Origin: Rubrobacteraceae bacterium
GTDB taxonomy: Bacteria; Actinomycetota; Rubrobacteria; Rubrobacterales; Rubrobacteraceae
Length of the DNA stretch: 64,000 nucleotides
Direction: 5' to 3'
Assembly (NCBI GenBank): GCA_030448125.1
Contig: JAUJNO010000004.1
Coordinates: 1-64,000, forward strand
The position numbers and the translations under genes are program-made. The notes below the pieces were generated by a model. That model ran no database searches, was not told where the DNA came from, and saw nothing but the letters and a program-made list of their open reading frames with translations. Numbering within the stretch: the first letter of the stretch is position 1; each line of letters begins with the position of its first letter. Below are positions 1-9,065 of the stretch, in pieces.

Positions 1-343
1 GCAGCGAGCCCTCGTCCTCGTAGCGCTCCAGCAGGCGCGGCACGAACTCGGTGCCCAGGTAGGGCCAGAGCTCCTCCTTGGGCAGGAAGGTGTCCGGGCC
101 GCAGGGGATGCGGACGATGCGGACGTTCGGGGCGTCGGGGTAGGAGTCTGTGTCCGAGTCGAACTCAGGCCAATCCGAGTCTATGATGCGGCGGGTGACG
201 ATGTCCACGCTGTGGCCGAGGTTGCCCATCGCGAGCGCCAGCTCCTTGACGTAGACGAGCTGGCCGCCGAAATCCGGGTGGGCCGTCCAGTAGGAGTCGT
301 CCCTGTCGAAGTTACCCTGCGGGTTTATGAAGGCTACGTGCAT
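1..343 (-). CDS. GT4 glycosyltransferase, sucrose/mannosylfructose-phosphate synthase type, N-terminal part
   Basis: The reading frame starts at an ATG (complement 343-341) and runs off the left edge, giving about 114 residues. It begins MHVAFINPQGNF and contains HPDFGGQLVYVKELA and DIVTRRIID, the N-terminal half of a GT-B retaining glycosyltransferase. The same motifs open the neighbouring gene at 384-1844, so the two are tandem paralogs in one direction, 40 bp apart. The family uses nucleotide-sugar donors to make sucrose- or mannosylfructose-phosphate-like compatible solutes; the exact acceptor cannot be told. The catalytic C-terminal half lies outside the window. Confidence 0.85.
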   Translation of the reverse strand, partial: MHVAFINPQGNFDRDDSYWTAHPDFGGQLVYVKELALAMGNLGHSVDIVTRRIIDSDWPEFDSDTDSYPDAPNVRIVRIPCGPDTFLPKEELWPYLGTEFVPRLLERYEDEGSL

Positions 344-383
344 CTCGTGTTCCTCTCTCGTGGCGTTAGGGGGGACGGTGCGT

Positions 384-1844
384 TCACCCTGTCTCCCAGT
401 CGTGCAGGCGCGGCAGCGCGTCGGGTCGTCGGGCGAACTCGGGGAGTGGGAAGGAGGCGTCTCCGCGGCGGTGGCCTTGCGAGATCTCCTCGGCCAGCTG
501 GAGGTAGCCCTCGGCCGTGCGGCGCCAGCTGTAGTACCGCCTGGCGCGCTCGCGGCCCCGTTCGGCGAAGGCCTGCCAGGCGTTCTCATCGGAGAGCAGG
601 TGGAGGAGTTGGGCTGCGATGTCCGCGGGGTCGTGGGGGTCAGCCAGGAGACCCGCTCTGCCCTCGTCGGTGATCTCGTGCGGTCCACCGTTCTGGGTGG
701 CGACCACGGGCAAACCGACCGCCATCGCCTCGACCACGGTAAGGCCGAAGGGCTCGTACTCGGCGGGCAGGCAGAACACGCCCCCGGAGTCCGCGCCCCA
801 GCGGTAGAGCGCGGCGAGGGCCGACTGCCCGGAGAGGTTGAAGGCCGAGACGCAGCCCCAGAGGTCCGAGCGCTCCATCTCGGAGATCAGCGCGTCCAGC
901 ACGGATCTCTGCTCCTCGGTGGCCTCATCGGGGTCGCGCAGCGGGTCGTCGAGGCCGCGCGTGATGACCAGCAGGTTGGCCCGCTCCCTGAGATCGGGGC
1001 TTTGCGCGAACGCCTGCACGAGCGCCAGGTGGTTCTTCTTCGGGTCGAGCCGGCTCCAAGCTATAACGGCTGGCAGGTCGCGCCTCTGGGGGGCGATATC
1101 CCTCTCGTGGGCGGCCAGGATCCTGGCCCGCACCTCGTCCTCCCACGGGCTCCGGGCCTCGGGGTCGAAGATCTCCAGGTCTACGCCGGGCGGGATCACG
1201 ACGAACCGCTCATCTCTTTCGGGGTCGGCGATGTCCCGGTAGGCGGGGTGGCCGTACTGCTCGCGGCGTTCGGCGGCGCTGTTGGTGACGATGGCCGCCG
1301 AGCGCGCCATCGCCGCGCGCTCGGCTGCGATCCTGGCCCCGAAGTTGTAGTGGGCGTCGGCGGTTGAGAGGTCTTCCGAGCCGTCCAGCAAGAGGTCGAG
1401 CTTCCACGCCCCGAGCGAATGCCCGGTGAAGGTGAAAGGGGTGCCGGATTTCTCCTCGAGCAGCGCGGCGCAGAGCCCGCCGTCGGCGTAGTGGCCGGTC
1501 CAGAGCCCAGGCCAGGAGCCCCCGTACCATCGCGCCACCCCCTCGACCCACTCACCCAGGTGGGGCCAGAGCTCCTCCTTGGGGAGAAACGCGTCGGGAC
1601 CGCACGGGATGCGGACGATGCGGAGGTTTGGATGATCCGGGTAGAAGTCTGTGTCCGAGTCGAACTCCGGCCAGTCCGGGTCTACGATGCGGCGGGTGAG
1701 GATGTCTACCTCGTGTCCCAGCTGTTCCAGCGTGCGGGCCACCTCGCGAACGTAGACGAGCTGGCCGCCGAAGTCCGGGTGGGAGGCCAGGTAGCTGTTG
1801 CCGGGATCGAAGTTCCCTTGCGGGTTTACGAACGCCACGTGCAT
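384..1844 (-). CDS. GT4 glycosyltransferase, sucrose/mannosylfructose-phosphate synthase type
   Basis: Complete 486-residue protein, normal length for the family. The N-terminal Rossmann half carries NPQGNF and FGGQLVYVREVA (acceptor-side loop). The C-terminal half carries IPPGVDLEIFDP, AWSRLDPKKNH and the donor-site E-x7-E motif in EYEPFGLTVVEA near residue 365, followed by NGGPHEI. No signal peptide or membrane segment is visible, so it is cytosolic. It is upstream of a paralog and downstream of a membrane protein gene (22 bp gap), all on the minus strand. It probably makes a disaccharide-phosphate compatible solute, as expected for desiccation- or heat-tolerant actinobacteria; sugar specificity is inference. 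Confidence 0.87.
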   Translation of the reverse strand: MHVAFVNPQGNFDPGNSYLASHPDFGGQLVYVREVARTLEQLGHEVDILTRRIVDPDWPEFDSDTDFYPDHPNLRIVRIPCGPDAFLPKEELWPHLGEWVEGVARWYGGSWPGLWTGHYADGGLCAALLEEKSGTPFTFTGHSLGAWKLDLLLDGSEDLSTADAHYNFGARIAAERAAMARSAAIVTNSAAERREQYGHPAYRDIADPERDERFVVIPPGVDLEIFDPEARSPWEDEVRARILAAHERDIAPQRRDLPAVIAWSRLDPKKNHLALVQAFAQSPDLRERANLLVITRGLDDPLRDPDEATEEQRSVLDALISEMERSDLWGCVSAFNLSGQSALAALYRWGADSGGVFCLPAEYEPFGLTVVEAMAVGLPVVATQNGGPHEITDEGRAGLLADPHDPADIAAQLLHLLSDENAWQAFAERGRERARRYYSWRRTAEGYLQLAEEISQGHRRGDASFPLPEFARRPDALPRLHDWETG

Positions 1845-1866
1845 CCGGTCATCCTCTCTGGCGGCG

Positions 1867-2565
1867 CTACGGGTCGGCCTTTCGGCCCTTCTCGCCGGCT
1901 ACGGTAGCCCCCTCGTTCAGGCGGGCGTAGATCCCCTCGCGGTCGATCTCCGAGGGCAGGGGACCTTTGGTCTTGAGTTTCTGCTCGACGACCTCGCGGG
2001 TCACCCTTCCCGTGAAGAGAATGAAGCCCAGCCACGCAACGCCTATAGAGAAGATGATGCCTGCCAGTGGTAGAGGGAAGAAGGCGAGCAACCCTCCAAC
2101 TATGAGAAGCACCGCAGCCCATCTTGGGTAGACGCCAGCACGCAACGTGGCCACTCCGAATAAGACCCAACCAACGGCCCCGAAGAGGAGCATAAGTATG
2201 AAGCCTGGGAGGCCAAGCTCTGCTTCGACAAGCTCGGGAGCCTCGGCTGCCAGGGCAGGAGTGATGAACAGCTCAAACCAGAGCGCCCCTACCACCAGCA
2301 CCGTGCCTAAGAAGGCAGTCAGGAAGCCTACAAGCCCCAAGAAGCCCGCTGCTTGCGACTGGCTAGTGTAGAGGCCGACCAGTCCGAGAAGGAGCAGTGC
2401 TGTGCTCAGGAGATACAGGAAGAAGACGATGGAGTAGGAGGCTGTGGTTGCTGAAAGAGGGTTCTCAAGATCGACAACAAGACCCAGGAGATCGCCTATC
2501 GCAGATAACACCCCAGAACTCAGGGCCGCCAGTCCGGCCAGGCGGATGAGGCTTGAAGACGACAT
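1867..2565 (-). CDS. multi-pass membrane protein, DUF4386-like
   Basis: I chose the ATG at complement 2565-2563 because GGGAGG sits about 8 nt upstream; the frame remains open further upstream but without a comparable ribosome site. The 232-residue product has about six hydrophobic segments (for example LAGLAALSSGVLSAIGDLLG and VAALLIVGGLLAFFPLPLAG-like stretches) and a charged cytoplasmic tail ending GEKGRKADP. The layout resembles DUF4386-type integral membrane proteins of unknown function. It lies 22 bp upstream of the glycosyltransferase pair and may be co-transcribed with it. No catalytic motif is visible. Confidence 0.7.
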   Translation of the reverse strand: MSSSSLIRLAGLAALSSGVLSAIGDLLGLVVDLENPLSATTASYSIVFFLYLLSTALLLLGLVGLYTSQSQAAGFLGLVGFLTAFLGTVLVVGALWFELFITPALAAEAPELVEAELGLPGFILMLLFGAVGWVLFGVATLRAGVYPRWAAVLLIVGGLLAFFPLPLAGIIFSIGVAWLGFILFTGRVTREVVEQKLKTKGPLPSEIDREGIYARLNEGATVAGEKGRKADP

Positions 2566-2887
2566 AAAGCTTTCCTCCCTTTCCGAGTGATCTCCCAGGA
2601 GGAGATGATGCCACCAACCGAGGTGCGATGCATCTTCCGAAGGTGTATTCACCAGGTTGCCGCTAAGGCGTGTTCGCGGAAATCTCTTTGCACGACCCTG
2701 CATAACAGTCTGCTCCAGCTGGGATTCCGTGCGTCTTGGCGGTTCCTGCGAGCCGGGAGCGATCACAACATCTTGTGGCGTCGCATAAAGTTGCGGGATC
2801 TTGGAAGGGGCGCAGGCGGCTACCACTTGCTGATGTGAGAGCAGTTCGGTAGTTTCTTCTCAGTAAGACGGTTACACTCTTTAGTCT
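2566..2887. other. divergent intergenic region
   Basis: Spacer of 322 bp between the minus-strand membrane protein and the plus-strand oxidoreductase. A TACACT box at 2873-2878 is only 9 nt before the ATG at 2888, which would give a nearly leaderless transcript. No convincing -35 hexamer, repeat or small gene was found in the rest. Confidence 0.4.
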
Positions 2888-4138
2888 ATGAGGATCATCG
2901 TCGTTGGGGCCGGACTCGCCGGTCTCACTTGCGCAAAAGTGTTGGCGGAACGCGGCGCCGAGGTCGTCGTCTTCGAGGCGTCGGACGGCGCCGGGGGACG
3001 GGTGCGGACGGACGAGCGGGATGGGTTCCTGCTGGACCGGGGCTTCCAGGTGTACTTCACTGCCTATCCTGTCTCCCGGCGGCATCTGGATCACGCGGCG
3101 CTGAACCTGATGGCTTTTGATCCCGGCGCGATCGTCCGTAGGGGGCGTGAGGAGAGCGTCCTCTCCGACCCGTTGCGGGACCCGAAGGCTCTAGCGTCTT
3201 CTCTCCTCTCGGACGCGGCGACGTTTTCGGACAAGCTGCGTACCCTAACGTTGGCGGCGGGCAGCGTTACGGAGGGGGCTGTGGCCGCCGGTGATCTGGA
3301 CGGCGAGGACTCTTCCAGCCTGGATTATTTGCGGGGGTATGGGTTCTCCGAGAGGGTCATAGACGACTTCTATCGTCCGTTCTACGGCGGCATCTTTCTG
3401 GACCGCTCACTTTCGACTTCGGCGCGCGTTTTGCGGTTTACCTTCAAGATGCTGGCGACGGGCAAGACGGCCGTGCCCGCCCGCGGGATCGGCGAGATCC
3501 CCAAACAACTCGCCGCCCGGCTGCCAGTCGGCGCCGTGCGTATCAACAGCCCGGTCCGCTCGCTGCTGCGGGATGGGGACCGGGTCGTGGGCGTCGAGGT
3601 AGCCAGGGAAGAGCACGAGGCGGACGCCGTGGTGGTGGCGACGGACGCGCCGATAGCGAGACGGCTCGCGGGGGCGGCGGCGCCCGAAGGCTCCGTCGGG
3701 CAGATCTGCGTCTACTATGCGGCGGACGGGGTAAGGAGCGGGAAGAAGATCGTTCTGAACGCCGAAGATGGAGGGTTCGTAAATAACGCCGTGGAGATCA
3801 GCGCCGTCGCCCCGTCGTACGCGCCGCGCGGGCAGCACCTTCTCAGCGTCGTAGCGCTCGGGGGCTTCGAGCTCCCGGACGCGGAGATCTACCGGCGCGG
3901 GATCGCGGACGTGACCCGGTGGTACCCGCAGGCGGACCTCGCGCCGCTCGCCGTCTATCGCGTCCCCTACGCCCAGTTTTCCCAACCGCCGGGTATCCAC
4001 GAGAGGCTGCCGGAGAACCGCACGGGGACGCCGGGACTGGTGCTCGCCGGGGAGTACACCGAGGACTCGTCCATAAACGGCTCGATGCTCTCCGGGGAGA
4101 AGGCGGCTGGGGAGGTGACGCGCGCTTGGAAGATATAG
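2888..4138 (+). CDS. FAD-dependent amine-oxidase/phytoene-desaturase-like oxidoreductase
   Basis: 416 residues. The N-terminus holds the dinucleotide-binding fold VVGAGLAGLTCAK with the ribose-binding acidic residue in VVVFEASDGAGGRVRT, and the C-terminus has the FAD-closing motif LVLAGEYTEDSSINGSMLSGEKAA. This two-part pattern is typical of flavin amine oxidase/carotenoid desaturase relatives. It is soluble as far as can be seen. The stop overlaps the TTG start of the ABC ATPase that follows, so it heads an operon with an ABC exporter and a PIG-V-like mannosyltransferase. A lipid or isoprenoid substrate handed to the exporter is possible but unproven. Confidence 0.88.
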   Translation: MRIIVVGAGLAGLTCAKVLAERGAEVVVFEASDGAGGRVRTDERDGFLLDRGFQVYFTAYPVSRRHLDHAALNLMAFDPGAIVRRGREESVLSDPLRDPKALASSLLSDAATFSDKLRTLTLAAGSVTEGAVAAGDLDGEDSSSLDYLRGYGFSERVIDDFYRPFYGGIFLDRSLSTSARVLRFTFKMLATGKTAVPARGIGEIPKQLAARLPVGAVRINSPVRSLLRDGDRVVGVEVAREEHEADAVVVATDAPIARRLAGAAAPEGSVGQICVYYAADGVRSGKKIVLNAEDGGFVNNAVEISAVAPSYAPRGQHLLSVVALGGFELPDAEIYRRGIADVTRWYPQADLAPLAVYRVPYAQFSQPPGIHERLPENRTGTPGLVLAGEYTEDSSINGSMLSGEKAAGEVTRAWKI

Positions 4139-4875
4139 TTCCGGCCCTCAAGGTCGAGGATCTAAGGAAGACGTACTCGAACGGGCTCCTGGCGCTGGAC
4201 GGGGTCTCGCTGGAGATACAGGCCGGGCGGTTCTTCGGGCTGCTCGGGCCGAACGGGGCGGGGAAGACGACGCTCATCAACAGCGTGGTGAGTCTGGCGC
4301 GACCGGATTCAGGACGGGTGGAGGTCTTCGGGCGGGACGCCCACCGCGAGTTCCGGGAGGCGCGGCGTATGATCGGGGTCTCCCCGCAGGAGTTAAACCT
4401 CGACAAGTTCCTGACTGTGGAGGAAGTCCTTCTGTACCACGCCGGTTACTACGGCGTCGAGAAGAGGAAGGCGAAGGAGCGGGCCGAGGAACTGCTCGAA
4501 CGTTTCGGTCTCGTGGGTAAACGCAAGGACAGGGTCAACACTCTCTCGGGGGGGATGAAGCGGCGGATCATGTTCGCCCGCGCCCTCATGCACGACCCCG
4601 AGGTACTGTTCCTCGACGAGCCGACGGCGGGGGTCGACATAGAGCTGCGCTACTCTTTGTGGGAGTACATCCGGGAGCTGAACCGTGGGGGGCTGACGAT
4701 ACTCTTGACGACGCATTACCTGGAGGAGGCCGAGGAGCTGTGCGAGGAGATCGCGCTGATCGACGACGGTAGGATCGCCGCCCAGGACACGAGCGCGGGA
4801 CTGAAAGCCCGGTACGATGCGAGGAGCGTGGAGGAGGTCTACCTGAAGGTGATGGGCCATGTTGCTGACCAATAG
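4126..4875 (+). CDS. ABC transporter ATP-binding protein (ABC-2 exporter type)
   Basis: The TTG at 4126 is preferred because GGGGAGGTGA lies just upstream and the family N-terminus (ALKVEDLRKTYSNGLLALDGVS) follows directly; it overlaps the previous stop. The 249 residues contain Walker A GPNGAGKTT, signature LSGGMKRR, Walker B LFLDEPTAGVD and the H-loop TTHYLEE. The next gene, overlapping by 17 bp, is its ABC-2 permease. The pair should drive export of a small hydrophobic compound or lipid. Confidence 0.92.
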   Translation: MEDIVPALKVEDLRKTYSNGLLALDGVSLEIQAGRFFGLLGPNGAGKTTLINSVVSLARPDSGRVEVFGRDAHREFREARRMIGVSPQELNLDKFLTVEEVLLYHAGYYGVEKRKAKERAEELLERFGLVGKRKDRVNTLSGGMKRRIMFARALMHDPEVLFLDEPTAGVDIELRYSLWEYIRELNRGGLTILLTTHYLEEAEELCEEIALIDDGRIAAQDTSAGLKARYDARSVEEVYLKVMGHVADQ

Positions 4876-5626
4876 GCCGTTTCGGACGCTCTTGTCGCGC
4901 GAGATCCTGCGCTTCACCAGGATCTGGATACAGACTATCGTGCCGCCGCTCCTTACCTCGCTCCTCTACCTGGTGGTCTTCGGGGTGGCTCTTGGCACCC
5001 GCATCCGGGAGGTGGACGGGGTGCCATACCTGGAGTACATCCTGCCGGGGGTGGCGTTGATGAGCCTCATCACCGGCTCGCACATGAACTCTTCGTGGTC
5101 CGTCTTCGACGCCAAGCGCGAGCGTTACATAGACGAGCTCCTCATCAGCCCGATGAGCGACCTGCAGATCGCGTTAGCCTACTCTCTAGGGGGAACGCTG
5201 CGCGGCCTCATCATGGGGCTCGGGGTCTTTGTCGTGGGGATACCGTTCGTCGGGGTGACCGTGGAGCACCCGGGTCTTCTGCTCCTGATCGGGGTGCTCT
5301 CCTCTTTCACCTTCGCCTCTCTGGGGACGATGGTCGGCGCGATGGCGACCAGAATAGACCACATCTCCTTTCTCACGAACGTGGTCATCCAGCCGTTGGC
5401 CTTTCTGGGCGGGGTGTTCTACTCTGTCGAGATGCTCCCGGGATTTCTGAGGGTGGCGACGCTCTTCGACCCGATCTTCCACATGGTCGATGCCGCGCGC
5501 TACGCGACCCTTCGTACCTCCGACCTGAACCCCTACCCGACTTTAGGGGTGGTCTTCTTGCTGGCGGCGCTCGCCTTCGCCGGCGCCTGGTGGGCGATAA
5601 ACAGGGGGCCGAATCTCCGCTACTAA
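4859..5626 (+). CDS. ABC-2 type transporter permease
   Basis: 255 residues with six predicted membrane helices, starting MLLTNRPFRTLLSRE and matching the ABC-2/NodJ-like permease layout, including the conserved central block FDAKRERYIDELLISPMS. It overlaps the ATPase gene by 17 bp, showing translational coupling, and forms the membrane half of that exporter. The substrate is not indicated. The last helix ends with WWAINRGPNLRY. Confidence 0.92.
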   Translation: MLLTNRPFRTLLSREILRFTRIWIQTIVPPLLTSLLYLVVFGVALGTRIREVDGVPYLEYILPGVALMSLITGSHMNSSWSVFDAKRERYIDELLISPMSDLQIALAYSLGGTLRGLIMGLGVFVVGIPFVGVTVEHPGLLLLIGVLSSFTFASLGTMVGAMATRIDHISFLTNVVIQPLAFLGGVFYSVEMLPGFLRVATLFDPIFHMVDAARYATLRTSDLNPYPTLGVVFLLAALAFAGAWWAINRGPNLRY

Positions 5627-5717
5627 AACAGATCCCGGCGCGTCCGGAGCCTCCGGCGCTTCCGCCTGGCCGTTCGTCCTCGCGGTCTTCGTCCTCTCGC
5701 GGCTGCTCTTCCTCGGG

Positions 5718-6815
5718 GTGGGGGCGGTCGCGGCGGCCGCGTTGCCGTGGGCGGAACCGGCCGGAGACCCGCTGGAGCAGCCCGGCTGGCTGAGCTACTG
5801 GGCCCACTGGGACGGGGCGTGGTACACGGAGATCGCCGCCGCCGGCTACGTCGCACGCGCCCCGGAGAGCACCGCGTTCTTCCCGATCTTCCCCATGATC
5901 ATGCGCGTCGGGAGCATTCTGGGCGGCGGGCCAGCCCTCTGGGGCGTCATCATCTCTCTGATCGCCACCGCCTTCGCGCTGTATTTCCTGTACCGGATCG
6001 CCGAGAAGTTCCGGGGCAAGGGGGCTGCGAGGGCCACGACGTTCGCCTTCGCCTTCTTCCCGACGGCCTTTTATCTCAACGCACCCTTCACGGAGGCGCT
6101 CTTCGTCGCGTTCGGCGCCGGGTCGTTCTGGGCGGCCTATGTCCGGCGGGACCTCCTGCTCGCGGGCCTACTCGGGGCTCTGGCCGCCGCGACGCGCAAC
6201 TCCGGGGTGCTCCTGCTCATACCTCTGGTCTACGAGTGGTTGCGCCACCGGCGGGAGTTCGGGTGGCGTGGGGCGTGGGAGCTCTCCCTCGTGCCGGCGG
6301 GACTCGTGGGATATATGCTCTTTCTGTGGTACCAGTTCGGCGACCCCCTGATCTTCGCCGACGCGCAGACCGTCTTCTGGGGCCGCGAGCTCACGAGCCC
6401 CGTGACGACGCTTCGGGAAGCCTGGATCGCCGCCGGTCAGAGCGTACCTTACCTCCTCGATCCCGCGACCCTCTTCCTCGATCCGAGGGCCGGGCCGACG
6501 CTCGAAGCCTCCAGCGCCATAAACATCGCCTTTCTCGCCCTCTTCCTCGTCCTCATGGGCGTCGGGTTCGCCGTCTTGCCGCCGGGGCTCTCCGCGTATT
6601 CCTTCGTCGTCATGCTGGTGCATATACTCACGCCCAGTCCCCTGATCCCGCTTCTGGGCCTGCCCCGCTTCATGCTCGAAGCGTTCCCGCTCTTCCTTGT
6701 CCTGGGCTTGCTACTCTCTCGCAACAGACCCGCCCTCGTGGCGTGGCTCCTCGTCAGCGGCGGTTTGGGCATGGCGCTCACTACCTTGTTTGTTACCTGG
6801 CGGTGGGTGGCTTAG
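5718..6815 (+). CDS. PIG-V-like mannosyltransferase family membrane protein
   Basis: 365 residues from the GTG at 5718. The motifs WDGAWYTEIAAAGY and ESTAFFPIFPMI are typical of the GPI-mannosyltransferase II (PIG-V) relatives of bacteria, integral membrane enzymes that use polyprenyl-linked sugars. About eight to ten helices follow. The same frame is open back to the TAA at 5598-5600 and encodes a hydrophobic, family-like segment (WPFVLAVFVLSRLLFLG), but offers no ATG, GTG or TTG before 5718. The true N-terminus is therefore likely upstream, with a rare start or a base error. It is last in the oxidoreductase-ABC operon. Confidence 0.8.
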   Translation: MGAVAAAALPWAEPAGDPLEQPGWLSYWAHWDGAWYTEIAAAGYVARAPESTAFFPIFPMIMRVGSILGGGPALWGVIISLIATAFALYFLYRIAEKFRGKGAARATTFAFAFFPTAFYLNAPFTEALFVAFGAGSFWAAYVRRDLLLAGLLGALAAATRNSGVLLLIPLVYEWLRHRREFGWRGAWELSLVPAGLVGYMLFLWYQFGDPLIFADAQTVFWGRELTSPVTTLREAWIAAGQSVPYLLDPATLFLDPRAGPTLEASSAINIAFLALFLVLMGVGFAVLPPGLSAYSFVVMLVHILTPSPLIPLLGLPRFMLEAFPLFLVLGLLLSRNRPALVAWLLVSGGLGMALTTLFVTWRWVA

Positions 6816-6893
6816 AGGCCGGTCGGCCTTTGGAGGGACCGAACGGGTCTCCGTGTGGGTTATCATGAGATCGTCGGACGGACGGAGGAGCGA

Positions 6894-7514
6894 GTGGCAA
6901 AGCCCGCGATCACAGACGAAGCGGCGGCGAAGGCCGGGCAAGAGGCCCTGATCCTGCACCTGCGGCCCATCGTCGAACTGGACGAGGATCGGTTCTTCGA
7001 ACTCGCCGGGCTCAACCGGGATCTACGCATGGAGCTCACCACAGAGGGGGATTTGATCGTCATGCCGCCCGCGGGAGGAGAGAGCAGCCAGCGCAACGCC
7101 GAGATCACCATACAATTGGGTTCCTGGGCCAAGCACGACGGCACCGGTGCCACTTTCGACTCCTCGGGTGGCTTTCGTCTTCCAAACGGCGCCGTCCGCT
7201 CCCCCGACGCCTCCTGGGTCGAGCGAACGCGCCTGGCAGCTTTGACGGACGAGCAGCGTAGGAAGTTTCTGCCCTTGTGCCCCGAATTCGTCGTCGAACT
7301 GCGCTTGCCTTCCGGCAGCCTCAACGTTCTGCAGGGCAAGATGCAAGAGTACCTGGAGAACGGGGCGAAGCTCGGGTGGTTGATAGACCCGGAGAATAAG
7401 CGCGTGTACGTTTACCGGCCCGGCGAGCCGGTCCGGGAGTTGAAGAATCCGGAGAGCGTCTCCGGAGATCCTGTTCTCCCCGGCTTCGTGCTGGATCTGC
7501 GCGAGATCTGGTAG
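6894..7514 (+). CDS. Uma2 family (DUF820) putative endonuclease
   Basis: The GTG at 6894 is chosen for the GGAGG ending 5 nt upstream; a GTG at 6855 in frame is possible. The 206-residue product has the DUF820 restriction-endonuclease-like fold: ELTTEGDLIVMPPAGGESSQRN, then SPDASWV (the acidic residue), FVVELRLPSGSL (E-x-K-like active-site strand, here E-L-R) and KLGWLIDPENKRVYVYRPG. The family is abundant in cyanobacteria, Chloroflexi and Rubrobacter; its role is unknown. This copy is distant from the two copies at 27.9-29.4 kb. Confidence 0.82.
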   Translation: MAKPAITDEAAAKAGQEALILHLRPIVELDEDRFFELAGLNRDLRMELTTEGDLIVMPPAGGESSQRNAEITIQLGSWAKHDGTGATFDSSGGFRLPNGAVRSPDASWVERTRLAALTDEQRRKFLPLCPEFVVELRLPSGSLNVLQGKMQEYLENGAKLGWLIDPENKRVYVYRPGEPVRELKNPESVSGDPVLPGFVLDLREIW

Positions 7515-7527
7515 GCTCGCGCCCCGG

Positions 7528-7875
7528 CTATTCCAATCGCCGGGCGAGGGTGAAGCCAAAGGCACTGAAGCCTGCGGCCACCGCGAACCCGAACATCGCC
7601 CGTCCCCGCGGGAAGGCGCCGGAGGCAGCGCCCCCGGCGAGGAGCGCCGCGTCTGCCGCATCGGAGACGGCTCTTGCCCGGAGCCAGGGTGTCGGGTTCT
7701 CTCCGCAGAGGAGACCGGCGGCGAGGATCAGGTCGCGCACGCCGAGGAAGCGGCCGAGCTCCTTACGCTCTCCCATGCCGAAACTCTTCACGGTCCGCGC
7801 CGGGGCCGTGACCAGCGCCAGCCCGACGCCGAGGCTTACGAGGCCGACGCCCCGCGCCAGATCGTGCTCGTTCAT
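7528..7875 (-). CDS. small membrane protein, DUF4267-like
   Basis: 115 residues with about three to four hydrophobic stretches (GVGLVSLGVGLALVTAP, LGVRDLILAAGLLCG and a glycine/alanine-rich final helix). AAGGAGG lies 7 nt upstream of the ATG. The arrangement around VRDLILA resembles DUF4267/DoxX-side small membrane proteins, but no biochemical role is known. It lies just downstream of the Ca2+/H+ antiporter on the same strand and may share its transcript. Confidence 0.65.
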   Translation of the reverse strand: MNEHDLARGVGLVSLGVGLALVTAPARTVKSFGMGERKELGRFLGVRDLILAAGLLCGENPTPWLRARAVSDAADAALLAGGAASGAFPRGRAMFGFAVAAGFSAFGFTLARRLE

Positions 7876-7903
7876 GTCATTGCCTCCTTGCGCTGTTTCG
7901 CGT

Positions 7904-8947
7904 CTACGGCGAGAAAAAGAAGGCTAGCGCGGCGATCACGTAGACGCCGCAGAGCATCGCGCCTTCGAGCCAGTTCGACTTGCCGTCGAGGGCGATGAAG
8001 CCAGTCAGGATAACCGCCGCGGCCAGGGCGCCGAGTTCCAGGGGGGTGAAGACGAGGTCCAGGGGATGACCGAGGAGGGGGCCGAGGAAGACCAGGATCG
8101 GCGTTACCAGCAGCGCGACCTGGATCGAGGAGCCCAGGGAGATCGCCATCGAGAAATCCATGTTGTTCTTGTAGGCGATCTGGACGCCGACGATGTGCTC
8201 GGCGATGTTGCCGACTATCGGCACCAGGATTACGCCGACGAAGAGCTCGGAGATCCCGACCTCCGTCACCAGTGGCTCTATGGCCCCGACGAACGCTTCG
8301 GAGACGTAGGCGACGGCGACGGTCGCTCCGACCAGCAGCACGAAGGAGGCCACCTTGCCGAACGGCGCGTGGCCCTCGCCGGTGGCGATGCCTCCCTCCG
8401 GGCTCTGGAAGTAGAAGATCAGGTAAAGGACGTAGAGGACGAACATCACCACCCCCACCTCAATGCTCAGGGTGGTGGGAGAGCCGCCACCTCTCGTGGC
8501 CTCGGTGGCGACGAAGATCGTGGGCAACGCCAGGGCGGCGGCGACGATGGCGAGCATCGAGGCGTTGACCCCGGCGATGGTCGGCGAGAAGCTCTGGATG
8601 CCGTTTTTGAGGCCGCCGAAGAGCAGACTCGCCCCGAGGACGAGGAGGACGTTGCCGATGATCGAACCGATGATAGAGGCCTTCACCACCGTGGTCAGAC
8701 CGGCCGAGAGGGCGAAGATGGTGATTATCAGCTCCGCCGCGTTGCCGAAGGTGGCGTTCAGGACGCCCCCGACGCGGGGGCCGGCGTGGTGTCCCAGACT
8801 CTCGGTCGCCTGCCCGAGGACCCAGGCGAGGCCGATCAGGGCGAGCGAGGTGAGGGCGAAGATGAGGAGCGTCGGGGCGTGAAGCAACTCGACGACGACG
8901 ACCGCGATGGTGAGGGTCACGGTGAGACCGTAGGCGATCCTGCGCAT
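7904..8947 (-). CDS. calcium/proton antiporter of the CaCA family
   Basis: 347 residues, 11 hydrophobic segments in two inverted halves. Each half carries the alpha-repeat signature: GGVLNATFGNAAELIITIFAL near residue 60 and VGNIAEHIVGVQIAYKN near residue 230, with the acidic residues that coordinate the cation. Length and motifs fit Cax/ChaA-type cation antiporters, which export Ca2+ from the cytoplasm in exchange for protons. It is a monocistronic or two-gene unit with the small membrane protein that follows. Confidence 0.93.
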   Translation of the reverse strand: MRRIAYGLTVTLTIAVVVVELLHAPTLLIFALTSLALIGLAWVLGQATESLGHHAGPRVGGVLNATFGNAAELIITIFALSAGLTTVVKASIIGSIIGNVLLVLGASLLFGGLKNGIQSFSPTIAGVNASMLAIVAAALALPTIFVATEATRGGGSPTTLSIEVGVVMFVLYVLYLIFYFQSPEGGIATGEGHAPFGKVASFVLLVGATVAVAYVSEAFVGAIEPLVTEVGISELFVGVILVPIVGNIAEHIVGVQIAYKNNMDFSMAISLGSSIQVALLVTPILVFLGPLLGHPLDLVFTPLELGALAAAVILTGFIALDGKSNWLEGAMLCGVYVIAALAFFFSP

Positions 8948-9065
8948 CGGTTTGTCCCTTCTCCTTTTACGTCTGGAACGGCACGACGGAAGCTTATACC
9001 CGAATAAACCCGGCGCGTAATCCTATAGAATCGCCGTCTGTAAAGTCCGAAACCGGAGGAAACTC

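Noticed and set aside
8066..9007. 313-codon plus-strand frame opposite the antiporter
   Set aside because: Asp/Glu/Gly/Arg-rich antisense image of a membrane protein gene.
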